From positions 1 to 34,878 of the forward strand of contig NZ_AKKE01000095.1 of NCBI RefSeq assembly GCF_000281975.1: DNA of 34,878 nt, given 5' to 3'. Under the pieces are notes generated by a model. The model had not been told where the DNA came from. It ran no database searches and saw only the letters and a list, made by a program, of their open reading frames with translations. Positions 1 to 8,517 of this stretch are shown piece after piece (position 1 is the first letter of the stretch; each line of letters starts with the position of its first letter). The stretch is from Novosphingobium sp. AP12 (lineage in GTDB: Bacteria; Pseudomonadota; Alphaproteobacteria; Sphingomonadales; Sphingomonadaceae). A program made the translations under genes and the position numbers.

Positions 1-113
1 CGGCAGCCGAGCCCCAAAAGCCGCCATGAACGTGCTCACGGAACATAGGCGTCATCCGCAGGTTCTGAAGCCGAGTTCGCCGAAAGGGTCGGCGCAGTTA
101 AGGGAGAGACCAC

Positions 114-281
114 ATGTTCCGTTGGGCCATCATATTTGCCGTCGTCGCTTTGATCGCTTCGCTGCTCGGCTTCGGAGGAGTGGCAGGTCTGTCCGCCGAT
201 TTCGCCAAGATCCTGCTGCTGATAGCTGCGGTTATTCTGGTGCTCGGCTTCCTGTTCGGGCGTGGCAAGCGACTGCCCTGA
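114..281 (+). CDS. DUF1328 small membrane protein
   Basis: A 55-residue protein made almost entirely of two hydrophobic segments (about residues 4-22 and 32-48) joined by a short Gly/Ala/Asp turn, ending in a basic tail (GRGKRLP). This size, the MFRWA start and the two-helix hairpin fit the DUF1328/YtjA family of small inner-membrane proteins, whose function is not established. A purine-rich ribosome site, GGGAGAG at 102-108, lies 5 bases before the ATG and fixes the start. Nothing upstream in the window belongs with it, and a strong hairpin follows at 339-362, so it is probably monocistronic. Family assignment is from pattern recognition; confidence that it is a real gene is high. Confidence 0.85.
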   Translation: MFRWAIIFAVVALIASLLGFGGVAGLSADFAKILLLIAAVILVLGFLFGRGKRLP

Positions 282-338
282 GGACGTCGCTGACCGAGGC
301 ATCTGAAGCGGCACCTGAATATACAGATTGTCAGTCTA

Positions 339-362
339 AGCCCCCGCGTCACAGCGGGGGCT
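339..362 (+). terminator. Hairpin after the DUF1328 gene
   Basis: A perfect 9-bp stem (AGCCCCCGC at 339-347, GCGGGGGCT at 354-362) encloses a 6-base loop. It lies 57 bases after the stop codon of the small membrane protein. There is no T-run after it, so it may stabilise a 3' end or work with Rho rather than act as a classic intrinsic terminator. Confidence 0.5.
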
Positions 363-430
363 ATCTGCGTGCGGAAAGTGTTGCTTCACCAATCTCAGCC
401 GCATCGCGGTCCGTTTTAAGTCGGCCAAAG

Positions 431-473
431 CGGGATGCCGAGGGGCGGGCCTGTTCCGCCCCTCGCCATCCCG
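431..473. repeat. Long near-perfect inverted repeat
   Basis: Arms 431-448 and 456-473 pair over 18 positions with one mismatch, around a 7-base centre (449-455). It lies between the DUF1328 hairpin and the HTH-DUF4019 regulator and does not end in a T-run. It could be a terminator, an extragenic palindrome or an operator; the sequence does not decide. Confidence 0.55.
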
Positions 474-545
474 CACGTCCCGCTGGGGATAGTACAAATT
501 TTTCGGGGTGGCCCGCGCCATGCCCCTGACCTAGTCCCCGGGCCT

Positions 546-1328
546 ATGAGCACACGGGTGAATGATGGCTTCGCAGCGCTGACCGAGAAGGAGAAGCAGA
601 CACTTCGCCTGATCGTGCGCGGCCATGACGCGAAATCGATCGCGCGAAGTCTGGGCCTCTCGGTGCACACGATCAACGAGCGCCTTCGCGACGCACGGCG
701 CAAGATGGCGGTGTCGAGCAGCCGCGAGGCAGCGCGCCTCCTGCTGGACGCCGAGGGCGGCGATCCGGCCCGCCCGGCCCCCGATTTCGTGGGGGACACG
801 CCAATCGGGGAATACGCGAAGGCTCTTCCGGCCGATCAGGAAACCGCGCTGATCGGCGGCGCACGGCGGTTGCCCCGCCGTTTCTCGATCCTGATCGGAG
901 TTTTCGTCATGACACTTGCCCTCGGCCTGCTGGCGCTCGCCGCCTTTCCGCAGATCGCGTCCTCCCCGTCGCCGGCTTCGGGTGCCTCCAGCACGGCACG
1001 CAGCGCCGAAGCGGTGGACACGGCGCGGCAATGGCTGGCCTTGCTGGACCAGAAGCGCTGGGACGACAGCTACCGGCAAACCGGCGCGGCCTTCCGCAAG
1101 CTGAACACGCCGCAAGTGTGGGCAGCGGCATCCGAGGCGGCCCGCACGCCGCTCGGCGCGGTGATTTCCCGCACGTTCGCCAGCCAGGAGAACCTTCCCG
1201 CGCCGCCCGCCGGCTACGAGGTGGTGAAGTTCCGCAGCCGCTTCGCCAACCGGGCCGAGGCGGTGGAGACGGTCACGCTCGAACGCGAGGACGATCGCTG
1301 GAGCGTGGTGGGCGTGACGATCGAGTAA
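546..1328 (+). CDS. LuxR-type HTH, membrane-tethered regulator with DUF4019
   Basis: 260 residues. Residues 10-65 form a LuxR/GerE-type helix-turn-helix ([15 protein letters not shown], then [21 protein letters not shown]), with no receiver domain in front of it. A single transmembrane segment lies at about 113-134, after a basic stretch (RRLPRR). The C-terminal part, about 157-260, matches DUF4019 ([17 protein letters not shown]...; ends [10 protein letters not shown]) and should lie in the periplasm. This suggests a one-component regulator that senses something outside the cytoplasm and binds DNA from the membrane; that role is an inference. The ATG at 546 has no clear ribosome site. An in-frame ATG at 435 would put the start inside the palindrome at 431-473 and was not chosen. 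Confidence 0.85.
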   Translation: MSTRVNDGFAALTEKEKQTLRLIVRGHDAKSIARSLGLSVHTINERLRDARRKMAVSSSREAARLLLDAEGGDPARPAPDFVGDTPIGEYAKALPADQETALIGGARRLPRRFSILIGVFVMTLALGLLALAAFPQIASSPSPASGASSTARSAEAVDTARQWLALLDQKRWDDSYRQTGAAFRKLNTPQVWAAASEAARTPLGAVISRTFASQENLPAPPAGYEVVKFRSRFANRAEAVETVTLEREDDRWSVVGVTIE

Positions 1329-1332
1329 GGGC

Positions 1333-1418
1333 GCGGGGCGGGGCTTTCCGCGCAGGTCTCCCCGCCTCCCGAACATCCCGGTGGATCACCGCGCCTTCCC
1401 CCTTGAGCCCCGCCCCGC
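1333..1418 (+). promoter_or_regulatory. Leader inverted repeat upstream of pyrB
   Basis: A perfect 13-bp inverted repeat, GCGGGGCGGGGCT (1333-1345) and AGCCCCGCCCCGC (1406-1418), encloses 60 bases and ends 23 bases before the pyrB ATG. In RNA it could form a very stable stem in the pyrB leader, or end the upstream regulator transcript. No leader peptide or U-run is visible, so pyrimidine-responsive attenuation is only a possibility. Confidence 0.4.
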
Positions 1419-1441
1419 CTGCGCCTAAGGCATGGTCTTTA

Positions 1442-2422
1442 ATGACATCACCAGAATACACGTATCCGGAAGGCGCGCTCGCCTTCCCGCACCGGGGCCT
1501 CGTGGGCATCGCGGGGCTGGCCCCGCACGAGATCTGGTTCCTGCTCGACGAGGCGGAACAGTGGGTCGAGATGAACCGGGGGGCGCAGAAGCGACGGGAG
1601 CTGCTCTCGGGCCTGACGATCATCAACGCCTTCTTCGAGAACTCGACCCGTACGCTGCTCAGCTTCGAGATCGCCGGCAAGCGCCTCGGCGCCGACGTGG
1701 TGAACATGGCGGTGGCGAACTCCAGCGTGAAGAAGGGCGAGACGCTGATCGACACGGCGATGACCCTCAACGCCATGCGCGCCGACGCGATCGTCATCCG
1801 CCACGCAAGCTCGGGTGCGGTGGCGCTGATCGCGGGCAAGGTCGACTGTCCGGTGCTCAATGCCGGCGACGGCCAGCACGAACACCCAACGCAGGCCCTG
1901 CTCGACGCGCTGACGATCCGCCAGGCGAAGCGCGCCTTCAACGGCCTGTGCGTCACCATCTGCGGGGACATCCTGCACAGCCGCGTCGCCCGCTCGAACA
2001 TCCTGTGCCTCGCCTCGCTGGGCGCCGACGTGCGCGTCTGCGCGCCGCCCGCACTGATGCCCGCCGACATCGAACAGATGGGCGTCACCGTCTTCCACGA
2101 CTTCGACGCGGCGCTGACGGGCGCCGACGTGGTGATGATGCTGCGCCTCCAGCTGGAGCGCATGGAAGGTCAGTTCATCCCCTCCCCACGCGAATACCGC
2201 CACCTCTACGGGCTGACGCTCGACCGGCTGGAGCTCGCCGAATCGAACGCGCTGGTCATGCACCCCGGCCCGATGAACCGGGGGATCGAGATCGACAGCA
2301 ACGTCGCCGACCATGTGGAACGCTCGATGATCACCACGCAGGTCGAGATGGGGGTCGCCATCCGCATGGCCTGCCTCGACGTGCTGACCCGCAAGGGCCG
2401 CAAGCTGGAGGGCTGGGCATGA
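1442..2422 (+). CDS. pyrB: Aspartate carbamoyltransferase catalytic subunit
   Basis: 326 residues, normal for the family. It makes N-carbamoyl-aspartate from carbamoyl phosphate and aspartate, the committed step of pyrimidine synthesis. Visible signatures: carbamoyl-phosphate loop FENSTRT (65-71), SSVKKGE loop (94-100), [14 protein letters not shown] (143-156) and MHPGPMNRG near the C-terminus. The ATG at 1442 gives [11 protein letters not shown]; the site AAGG lies about 11 bases upstream. The stop overlaps the start of the dihydroorotase-like gene in an ATGA junction, so the two are translationally coupled. No regulatory pyrI gene is nearby, in keeping with the PyrB plus dihydroorotase-like subunit type of enzyme. 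Confidence 0.97.
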   Translation: MTSPEYTYPEGALAFPHRGLVGIAGLAPHEIWFLLDEAEQWVEMNRGAQKRRELLSGLTIINAFFENSTRTLLSFEIAGKRLGADVVNMAVANSSVKKGETLIDTAMTLNAMRADAIVIRHASSGAVALIAGKVDCPVLNAGDGQHEHPTQALLDALTIRQAKRAFNGLCVTICGDILHSRVARSNILCLASLGADVRVCAPPALMPADIEQMGVTVFHDFDAALTGADVVMMLRLQLERMEGQFIPSPREYRHLYGLTLDRLELAESNALVMHPGPMNRGIEIDSNVADHVERSMITTQVEMGVAIRMACLDVLTRKGRKLEGWA

Positions 2423-3672
2423 GCCTTCACGCACCGCTCACCATCACCGGCGGCCGCCTGCTGCTTCCGGACGGCTCGATCCAGCCTGGCGCGATCCGCT
2501 GCGAGGGCGGGTTCATCACAGCGCTCGGCGCGGACGTCGCCGCGCAGGAGGGCGACACCGTCCACGATGCGCGCCGCAGCCTCATTGCGCCAGGGCTCGT
2601 CGACATCGGCGTCTTCGCGATCGACAAGCCCGCCTTCCACTTCGGCGGCGTCACCCGCGCCGCCCTGATGCCGGACCAGAACCCGCCGCTGGACGTGCCC
2701 GCGCGGGTGCGCTTCGCCGCGCAGTCGGGAAAGCCGGACTTCTGGGTCCACCCGCTGGCCGCCGCGACGCAGGGCCTTTCCGGCACCGCGCTCGCCGAGA
2801 TCGCGATGATGCGCGACGCGGGCGCGCGTGCGGTCTGCACCGGACGCCGGTGGATCGGCGATTCGGGCACCATGCTGCGGCTACTGCAATACACCGGCAT
2901 GCTCGGCATGGTGGTGATCGCCCATGCCGAGGACGCCGGGATCGTCGGCACCGCAGTCGCCACGGCTGGCGAAATGGCGACCCGCCTCGGCCTCCCCAGC
3001 GCGCCCGCGCAGGCGGAAGCGATCGCGATCGCCCGCGACATCGCGCTGGCCGAGATGGCGAATGCCGCGATCCACTTCCGCAACGTGACGACCGCCGCCG
3101 GGCTCGACCTCGTGCGCGCGGCCAAGGCGCGCGGCCTCAAGGTGACGGCAGGGGTGAGCCCGGCCTACTTCATGCTCTCGGACCTCTCGATCGGGGCGTT
3201 CCGCACCTTTACCCACCTCTCCCCGGCGCTGCGCTGCGAGGCGGACCGGCAGGCGGTGATCGCCGCCGTCGCGGACGGCACCATCGACATCGTCGCATCG
3301 GGCCACGACCCGCGCGGGCCTGAGGACAAGCGCCTGCCCTTCGCCGATTCGGCGCCGGGCATGGCGGGCGCGGAGACGCTGCTCCCCCTCACCCTGAGCC
3401 TCGTGCGCGACGGCGTGATCGACATGGGCCGCGCCTTCGACCTCCTCGCCGGCAACCCCGCGCGCCTGCTGGGCGTCGAGGCCGGACGCCTTGCGCCGGG
3501 CCTCGAGGCGGACATCGCGGTGATCGATGCCGAGCGCCCCTGGATCGTCAACTCGGACAAGATGGCCGCCAGCGCGGGCAACACCCCGTTCGACCGCCAG
3601 CCCGTCCAGGGCCGCGTCCTAGCGCTGTTCAAGGGCGGCGTCGCGGTGCGCACGAAGAAGACTTCGGGCTAG
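2419..3672 (+). CDS. Dihydroorotase-like subunit lacking the metal site (PyrC')
   Basis: 417 residues with the amidohydrolase/dihydroorotase fold pattern (PGLVDIG..., [25 protein letters not shown]). The catalytic metal ligands are replaced: the usual HxH after GLVD is G64-V65-F66; the His of the HVST motif is N222 (RNVTT); the HH of VTPHHL is A249-Y250; and the Asp of the TDHAPH motif is G295 (SGHDPR). It therefore should not hydrolyse dihydroorotate. In pseudomonads a non-catalytic PyrC' of this kind is needed for assembly of the PyrB complex. The ATGA overlap with pyrB fits the same role here. An active dihydroorotase must be encoded elsewhere. It is often annotated as pyrC, which would be misleading. 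Confidence 0.9.
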   Translation: MSLHAPLTITGGRLLLPDGSIQPGAIRCEGGFITALGADVAAQEGDTVHDARRSLIAPGLVDIGVFAIDKPAFHFGGVTRAALMPDQNPPLDVPARVRFAAQSGKPDFWVHPLAAATQGLSGTALAEIAMMRDAGARAVCTGRRWIGDSGTMLRLLQYTGMLGMVVIAHAEDAGIVGTAVATAGEMATRLGLPSAPAQAEAIAIARDIALAEMANAAIHFRNVTTAAGLDLVRAAKARGLKVTAGVSPAYFMLSDLSIGAFRTFTHLSPALRCEADRQAVIAAVADGTIDIVASGHDPRGPEDKRLPFADSAPGMAGAETLLPLTLSLVRDGVIDMGRAFDLLAGNPARLLGVEAGRLAPGLEADIAVIDAERPWIVNSDKMAASAGNTPFDRQPVQGRVLALFKGGVAVRTKKTSG

Positions 3673-3752
3673 GACGAAAAAACGGTCTCCCGTCCCGGAG
3701 GATGGAAGGCCGCGTGAGGTTCACATGGAAATGGCGAGCGGGGCGCGTCGCC

Positions 3753-5084
3753 TCAGCGGCTGCGGGCCAGCATCGGCCCGGCGGGGAGGCCGCGCGGCTG
3801 CGGGCGCGTATCGACGATGGCGAGGCAGGCCTCGCCGCCGCGCTTGACCGTCGAGCACATGCCCTCCGCCGAGCTGCGGTCGAAGCCCTCGGCGGCGACG
3901 CGGAAATAGCGGCGGCCGTGCACCTGCGCCTCGGTGATGCGCATGGCGTGGTCGCGCAGCGCCGGGTTGCGCTTGAGATAGATGCCCCAGGCCCGCTGCG
4001 CGCCCTCCATCGTGGCGAACGAGCCGAGCTGGACGAGGTGGCTGCCCTGAGCCGCGGCGCGGGCGGGCTGGGCCTTGGCCGGCTGGACCCTGGGCGCGGC
4101 GGGCTTGCGTGGCGGCGGCTTGGGGAAATCGGCGAAGGCGCGCTCGATCGTGGTGCGGTCGGGCTGGCTGGCCGGGGCCGCTGCTTCCGCCGCCGCAGGC
4201 ACGATCGCGGAGGCCACCTGCGCGGACGGGCCAGCGCCCCAGAAGCTCTCGCCCGATTCGACCGGCGGCAGTTCGGCGTCCGCGACCGCGGCGGGCGCAG
4301 AGACCGCGGCCGTTTCCGCCGTATCCGCCAGCGCCATGCGCGGAGCGCGCTCCACGCCGCCCAGCGCCAGCGCGGCGGGCTGGCCGGGATCGCTGCGCAG
4401 CGGCGTGCCGAGCAGTCCGGCGACCCGCGACTGCGCCTGTTCGGCGCGCGCATGGGAGGCCCACTCGGCGATGCGGGCATCAAGCTGATCCCCGGGAACG
4501 TCCTGCGAGGCGACCACCCTCGCCTGCGACCAGCGGCCGTCCAGCGCATAGGCATAGGCCAGGTTCTGGCGGACCGTCGCGCTGTTCTCGCCCCCGCGCA
4601 GCGTGTCGGTGAGCAACGCGACGCCCTGCGCGGGCTGCCCCGCCAGCGCGACGGCAAGGCCGAAGTCGCCCGCCGGGATCTTGTCCCGCCAATGCGACAG
4701 CACCTCGAGTGCCTGCGCATTGCGGCCCGACCCGATGTAGGCAAGCGCCAGGCTCAGCCCGGTGCGCGGGCTCTGGTCTCCCAGCGAAACCGCGTCCTCG
4801 AACGTGGTCGCCGCCGAATCGAAGCGGCCGGCCGCGAGATACAGCTGCGCGAGGTCCGCCCGCGCCGAGGCGTTGCTTGCAGACCTGGCGACGCGCGCCT
4901 CGGCCTTCGCCACCATGCTGTCGGCGATCCCCTCGCCCTGCCCGCCGGTCGGCGCGTCGGCCATCGGCGCCGACCCGGCGCTGGCGAGCGAAGGCTGGCC
5001 CGAACAGCCCGCGAGCAGCGCCGCGACCATCGCCGAGCACAAGGTGAAGCCCGCGTTCCGGGCGCTGCTACCAAGACGTTCCAT
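3753..5084 (-). CDS. TPR/SPOR-domain lipoprotein
   Basis: About 443 residues. An N-terminal hydrophobic segment ends in lipobox LLAGC, so the mature protein should begin at Cys27 as a lipoprotein. Residues of roughly 50-220 are helical TPR-like repeats (ADLAQLYLAAGRFDSA, NLAYAYALDGRWSQA). An Ala/Pro-rich linker follows. The C-terminus is a SPOR domain (HLVQLGSFATMEGAQRAWG, then RRYFRVAAEGFD), which binds denuded septal peptidoglycan. The ATG at 5084 has GGAAAG 8 bases upstream; an earlier ATG at 5099 overlaps the stop of the ParA-like gene in TGATG and would add five residues. Either start implies coupling with that ATPase. The long plus-strand open frame opposite is a shadow. Confidence 0.88.
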   Translation of the reverse strand: MERLGSSARNAGFTLCSAMVAALLAGCSGQPSLASAGSAPMADAPTGGQGEGIADSMVAKAEARVARSASNASARADLAQLYLAAGRFDSAATTFEDAVSLGDQSPRTGLSLALAYIGSGRNAQALEVLSHWRDKIPAGDFGLAVALAGQPAQGVALLTDTLRGGENSATVRQNLAYAYALDGRWSQARVVASQDVPGDQLDARIAEWASHARAEQAQSRVAGLLGTPLRSDPGQPAALALGGVERAPRMALADTAETAAVSAPAAVADAELPPVESGESFWGAGPSAQVASAIVPAAAEAAAPASQPDRTTIERAFADFPKPPPRKPAAPRVQPAKAQPARAAAQGSHLVQLGSFATMEGAQRAWGIYLKRNPALRDHAMRITEAQVHGRRYFRVAAEGFDRSSAEGMCSTVKRGGEACLAIVDTRPQPRGLPAGPMLARSR

Positions 5085-5098
5085 TACATGACTTTCCA

Positions 5099-5827
5099 TC
5101 AGGACACGGTGACGCGGCGGCCGAAGCCGCCCACGGGCCGGAGCGCCCCCTGCATCATCGGCTGGCCGGATGCGGGGGCGGCGAACACGGTGCGCCGGAA
5201 ATTCTTCTCCAGGCGGTCCGCGACATAATTCCACAAGGCGCCCACCTCCTGCGAGGAGCGGCCGCCGGGATCGACTTCCATCACCGTGTGCCCGTCGATC
5301 ATCGAGGCCGCGAAATCGGTGCGCTGGTGCAGCGTGACCGGCGCCACCGTGCCGTGCTGCGAAAGAGCGACGGCGGCCTCGGCAGTGATACGCGCCTTGG
5401 GGGTGGCGGCGTTGACGACGAAAAGCAGCGGCTTTCCCGAACGCTCGCACAACTCGACGGTCGCGCCCACGGCGCGCAGGTCGTGCGGGCTGGGGCGGGT
5501 CGGCACCACGATCAGTTCGGCCACCTGGATGACGCTCTGGATCGCGAGCGTGATCGCGGGCGGTGTATCGATGACGGCCAGCCTGAAGCCCTGCTGGCGC
5601 AGCGCCTGCAGGTCGCTCGCCAGCCGGGATACGGTTGTCTGCGCGAAAGCGGGCATCTCCGCCTCGCGCTCGTTCCACCAGTCGGCAAGCGAGCCCTGCG
5701 GGTCGATGTCGATCAGGACGACCGGACCGGCTCCTACGCGCTGGGCCTGCACGGCGAGATGGCCGGACAGGGTCGTCTTTCCCGATCCGCCCTTCTGCGA
5801 TGCCAAAGCGAGTACGCGCAAAACCAT
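5099..5827 (-). CDS. ParA/MinD-family ATPase
   Basis: 242 residues. A deviant Walker A box, QKGGSGKTTLSGHLA, starts about residue 9. DIDPQGSLADWW follows as the switch I region and VIDTPPA as Walker B. This marks a ParA-type cargo-positioning ATPase. There is no ParB gene or parS-like site next to it, so a chromosomal-segregation role is unlikely here; the partner is a SPOR lipoprotein, pointing to the envelope or division site. The ATG at 5827 gives MVLRVLALASQKGG, the usual family start; in-frame ATGs at 5842 and 5857 would add 5 or 10 residues. A CtrA-box-like site lies upstream at 5901-5915. Confidence 0.9.
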   Translation of the reverse strand: MVLRVLALASQKGGSGKTTLSGHLAVQAQRVGAGPVVLIDIDPQGSLADWWNEREAEMPAFAQTTVSRLASDLQALRQQGFRLAVIDTPPAITLAIQSVIQVAELIVVPTRPSPHDLRAVGATVELCERSGKPLLFVVNAATPKARITAEAAVALSQHGTVAPVTLHQRTDFAASMIDGHTVMEVDPGGRSSQEVGALWNYVADRLEKNFRRTVFAAPASGQPMMQGALRPVGGFGRRVTVS

Positions 5828-5900
5828 TCCCCCGAAGCCCATGCGCCCGGCGGGCATGCGCCCTAGCCGAACCTTCGATGGAGGAATTGCCCGATCGTTC

Positions 5901-5915
5901 CTAATTTACGGTTAA
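5901..5915 (-). promoter_or_regulatory. CtrA-box-like site (TTAA-N7-TTAG)
   Basis: On the minus strand this reads TTAACCGTAAATTAG, one base off the TTAA-N7-TTAA pattern bound by the alphaproteobacterial cell-cycle regulator CtrA. It lies about 74 bases upstream of the ParA-like gene, in the 285-base divergent gap (5828-6112). A close match with the site at 13489-13503 (both TTAACC-N2/3-AAATTAG) supports a shared binding protein. No binding data; inference only. Confidence 0.35.
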
Positions 5916-6112
5916 GCGCGTAGTACCGCGGTGTCCGCCGACTTCCAAACGACGAAGGCCCAGCCCGCCAACATCGTCACCGGGCGTTAACCCTTGCCGG
6001 GTATGCCGATTTCCGGTTCAAAATGGGACCTTGGCGCGTTGCGGGCTGGCATGGTCCGCGCGAATACGCTTACCGTTCGCACATTCACGAGGCTGGGCCG
6101 GGCGACATCGAT

Positions 6113-7243
6113 TTGAGCAAAGTTCTTCCACTCCTCCGCTCGGGCCTTCTCGTGCTCGCCGCCTCGACCATAGGCACCGCCCTCGCCGCTCCGCTCGCGC
6201 ATGCCGACGTGAAGTCCGGTGTCGATGCCTGGTCCGCGGGCGACTACGACGCCGCGATCGCCCAGTGGCGGCCGCTGGCCGACCGCGGCGACCCGGACGC
6301 GCAGTTCAATCTCGCGCAGGCCTACAAGATGGGCCGCGGCGTGCCGATGGACGTCGCCAGGGCCGAAGCCCTCTACGGCGAGGCCGCCGCCAAGGGTCAC
6401 ACCCAGGCGGCCGACGCTTACGGATTGCTGCTGTTCCAGCGGGGCGAACGCGCGCGCTCGCTGCCCTATATCCAGGCGTCGGCGGCGCGCGGAGATGCCC
6501 GCGCCCAGTACATCCTGGGGGTTGCGCACTTCAACGGCGACATGGTGCCCAAGGACTGGGTGCGCGCCTATGCTCTCGTCAGCCTCGCCCAGCAGGAGGG
6601 CCTGCCGCAGGCGACCGGGGCCAAGGCGCAGATGGACCAACACATTCCCCTGGCAGACCGGCAGAAAAGCGTGGTCCTCGCCCAACAGATCGCCGCGCAG
6701 GCTGCCGCCAACCGCGCGCGCCTGAACACCTCGGCCGAACTCGGCACGCAGCTGGCGGCGGCAGAGCCCGCACCCGCCATCGCCGCGCCGCGCAGCGCAG
6801 TGACGCAGGCCGCGCGCCTCGCCGGGACCGACAGCCCTTCGACCGCCGGGGCCGACTATGCGCGCAGCGCCCCAGCGCGCAGGCCTGTCGCTACGCCTGC
6901 GCCCCCGCGGACGCTCGCCCCGGCGCCGACGCCGAAGCCCGCCGTTCCCGCGCCCAGGCCCGCGCCGGTAAGGGCCGCGTCCAAGCCTGCTCCCAAGCCC
7001 GCCGTTGCCCCGTCCGGACCCTGGCGCGCCCAGCTCGGGGCGTTCGGCGTCGCCGGGAATGCCGATGCGCTCTGGGCGAAGGTCAGGTCCCGGCCCGAGC
7101 TTGCCGGACACGCCCGCTCGCTCGTTCCCGCCGGCAAGCTGGTGAAGCTGCAGGCGACCGGCTTCGCCTCGCGCGCCGACGCCGCGGCCGCCTGCTCGCG
7201 CCTGACCGCCGGTGGCTTCGGGTGCCTGCCGGTCAGGGACTGA
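6113..7243 (+). CDS. Sel1-repeat protein with C-terminal SPOR domain
   Basis: About 376 residues from a TTG start. A signal peptide (LPLLRSGLLVLAAST... ending AHA-D) precedes three to four Sel1/TPR-like repeats (GDPDAQFNLAQAYKMGRGV, GDARAQYILGVAHFNGDMV). A Pro/Ala/Lys-rich linker leads to a SPOR domain (PWRAQLGAFGVAGNADALW to FGCLPVRD). The protein should act in the periplasm, holding peptidoglycan. TTG at 6113 is preferred because GGGCGA lies 8 bases ahead and the signal peptide then sits at the N-terminus. An ATG at 6023 would add 30 uncharacteristic residues. It is divergent from the ParA-like/SPOR lipoprotein pair, so three envelope-type genes cluster here. Confidence 0.85.
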   Translation: MSKVLPLLRSGLLVLAASTIGTALAAPLAHADVKSGVDAWSAGDYDAAIAQWRPLADRGDPDAQFNLAQAYKMGRGVPMDVARAEALYGEAAAKGHTQAADAYGLLLFQRGERARSLPYIQASAARGDARAQYILGVAHFNGDMVPKDWVRAYALVSLAQQEGLPQATGAKAQMDQHIPLADRQKSVVLAQQIAAQAAANRARLNTSAELGTQLAAAEPAPAIAAPRSAVTQAARLAGTDSPSTAGADYARSAPARRPVATPAPPRTLAPAPTPKPAVPAPRPAPVRAASKPAPKPAVAPSGPWRAQLGAFGVAGNADALWAKVRSRPELAGHARSLVPAGKLVKLQATGFASRADAAAACSRLTAGGFGCLPVRD

Positions 7244-8496
7244 CCCTCGCCGACGCCGACGCGGAGGCTGCGCCGGTTGCAGCCCCGCGTCTGGAGACGC
7301 TCGACCTCATTCGCGGCGTCGCGGTCCTCGGCATCCTGACCATCAACATCGCCGGGTTCGCCGGGCCGATGATCGCCTCGACCTCGCCCAACCTGCCCAC
7401 GCCGGTCGGCGCGCTCGACGAGGCGGCCTATGCCTTCAACTTCCTGTTCTTCGAGGGGAAGATGCGGGCGCTGTTCTCGCTGCTGTTCGGCGCTGGGCTG
7501 GTGCTGTTCTGGGAGCGCGCCGAGGCAGCCGGGCGCGACGGCGATTCGCTGCAGTTGCGCCGCCTCGGCTGGCTGCTGCTGCTGGGCATGCTGCATTACC
7601 TGCTGCTGTGGTGGGGCGACATCCTGTTCGTCTACGCCGCCTGCGGCATCGCCGCGCTGCTGCTGCGACCGCTGGGCAACGGCGTGCTGCTCATGCTGGC
7701 GCTGCTGCTTTACTACGCGTGGCATGTATGGGGCATGCTCGACGCGTCCGCCGCGATCGCCGCCGAGACCGCCGTGCGCCACGGTGACGCCGGGGCCGCG
7801 CAGCTTCGTCTCCTGGCCGACTGGATCGCACCTCTCCATTCGTGGGCCGCGCAGGAACTGCGCGAAGCCCGCCTCAGCTATTTCGAACTGCTGCGCGTCA
7901 AGCTGGTCGAGCGGCCGTTCTGGCAGATACAGATGGTCTCGGGCGTGTTTTCCGAAACGCTTCCGCTGATGCTGATCGGCATGGTCGCCTACCGCCGGGG
8001 CTTCTTCGACGGCCGCCTCCCACGCCGCCGCCTGGTCGAGATTTCGGTCTCCTGCACGCTCGCCGGCCTTGCCCTGACGGCGACTTTCCTCGGCTGGGCA
8101 TGGCCGCGCCATTTCCCGCCCGTGGCGATGAACGCGGCGCTGGTCTGGGGTCTCGCCATGCCGCACCTTCTCGCCGGCTGCGGCTATGCCGGGCTGCTGG
8201 TCCTGGCCGCCCCCCGCCTCGCGCCGACGTGGATCGGCCGGCGACTCGTCGCCGCCGGGCGCATGGCCTTCAGCAACTACGTGCTGACGAGCGTGGTCAT
8301 GACCTTCGCCTTCTACGGCTGGGGCCTGGGCCTCTACGCGCAGGTAGGACCACTCGCGCAGTGGGCGTTCGTGCTTGGGGGCTGGGCCCTGATGCTGGCC
8401 TGGAGTGCGCCGTGGCTGCGCCGTTTCCGGCGCGGACCGCTCGAATGGGCCTGGCGCTCGCTCGTCGAGCACAGGGCGCTTCCCAACCTTCGCTGA
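7222..8496 (+). CDS. DUF418 polytopic membrane protein
   Basis: About 424 residues with some nine to ten hydrophobic segments. The start RLETLDLIRGVAVLGILTIN is the hallmark of the DUF418/YeiB family (related to acyltransferase-3-type membrane proteins), and the C-terminal half (RLVAAGRMAFSNYVLTS, then the YGWGLGLYAQVG stretch) matches DUF418. The function of the family is not established. The only sensible start is GTG at 7222, which overlaps the end of the SPOR gene by 22 bases and has GGTGG in front of it, implying co-translation. The long minus-strand open frame opposite it (6856-8472) is a shadow. Confidence 0.85.
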   Translation: MPAGQGLTLADADAEAAPVAAPRLETLDLIRGVAVLGILTINIAGFAGPMIASTSPNLPTPVGALDEAAYAFNFLFFEGKMRALFSLLFGAGLVLFWERAEAAGRDGDSLQLRRLGWLLLLGMLHYLLLWWGDILFVYAACGIAALLLRPLGNGVLLMLALLLYYAWHVWGMLDASAAIAAETAVRHGDAGAAQLRLLADWIAPLHSWAAQELREARLSYFELLRVKLVERPFWQIQMVSGVFSETLPLMLIGMVAYRRGFFDGRLPRRRLVEISVSCTLAGLALTATFLGWAWPRHFPPVAMNAALVWGLAMPHLLAGCGYAGLLVLAAPRLAPTWIGRRLVAAGRMAFSNYVLTSVVMTFAFYGWGLGLYAQVGPLAQWAFVLGGWALMLAWSAPWLRRFRRGPLEWAWRSLVEHRALPNLR

Positions 8497-8517
8497 CCCC
8501 TCGAAATTCCGTAAAAT

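Noticed and set aside
435..545. Upstream ATG extending the HTH-DUF4019 gene by 37 codons
   Set aside because: The extension reads through the inverted repeat at 431-473 and adds Pro/Gly-rich sequence ahead of the HTH, which is unlike the family.
3702..5228. Plus-strand open frame of 508 codons opposite the SPOR lipoprotein
   Set aside because: Arg/Ala/Gly-rich translation with no motif; the minus-strand frame has a lipobox, TPRs and a SPOR domain.
5980..6000. Another TTAA site (GTTAACCC) near the Sel1/SPOR gene as a CtrA box
   Set aside because: No second half-site lies at the N7 spacing on either side.
6856..8472. Minus-strand open frame of 538 codons opposite the SPOR and DUF418 genes
   Set aside because: Gln/Arg/His-rich shadow; the plus-strand frames have signal peptide, SPOR and DUF418 signatures.
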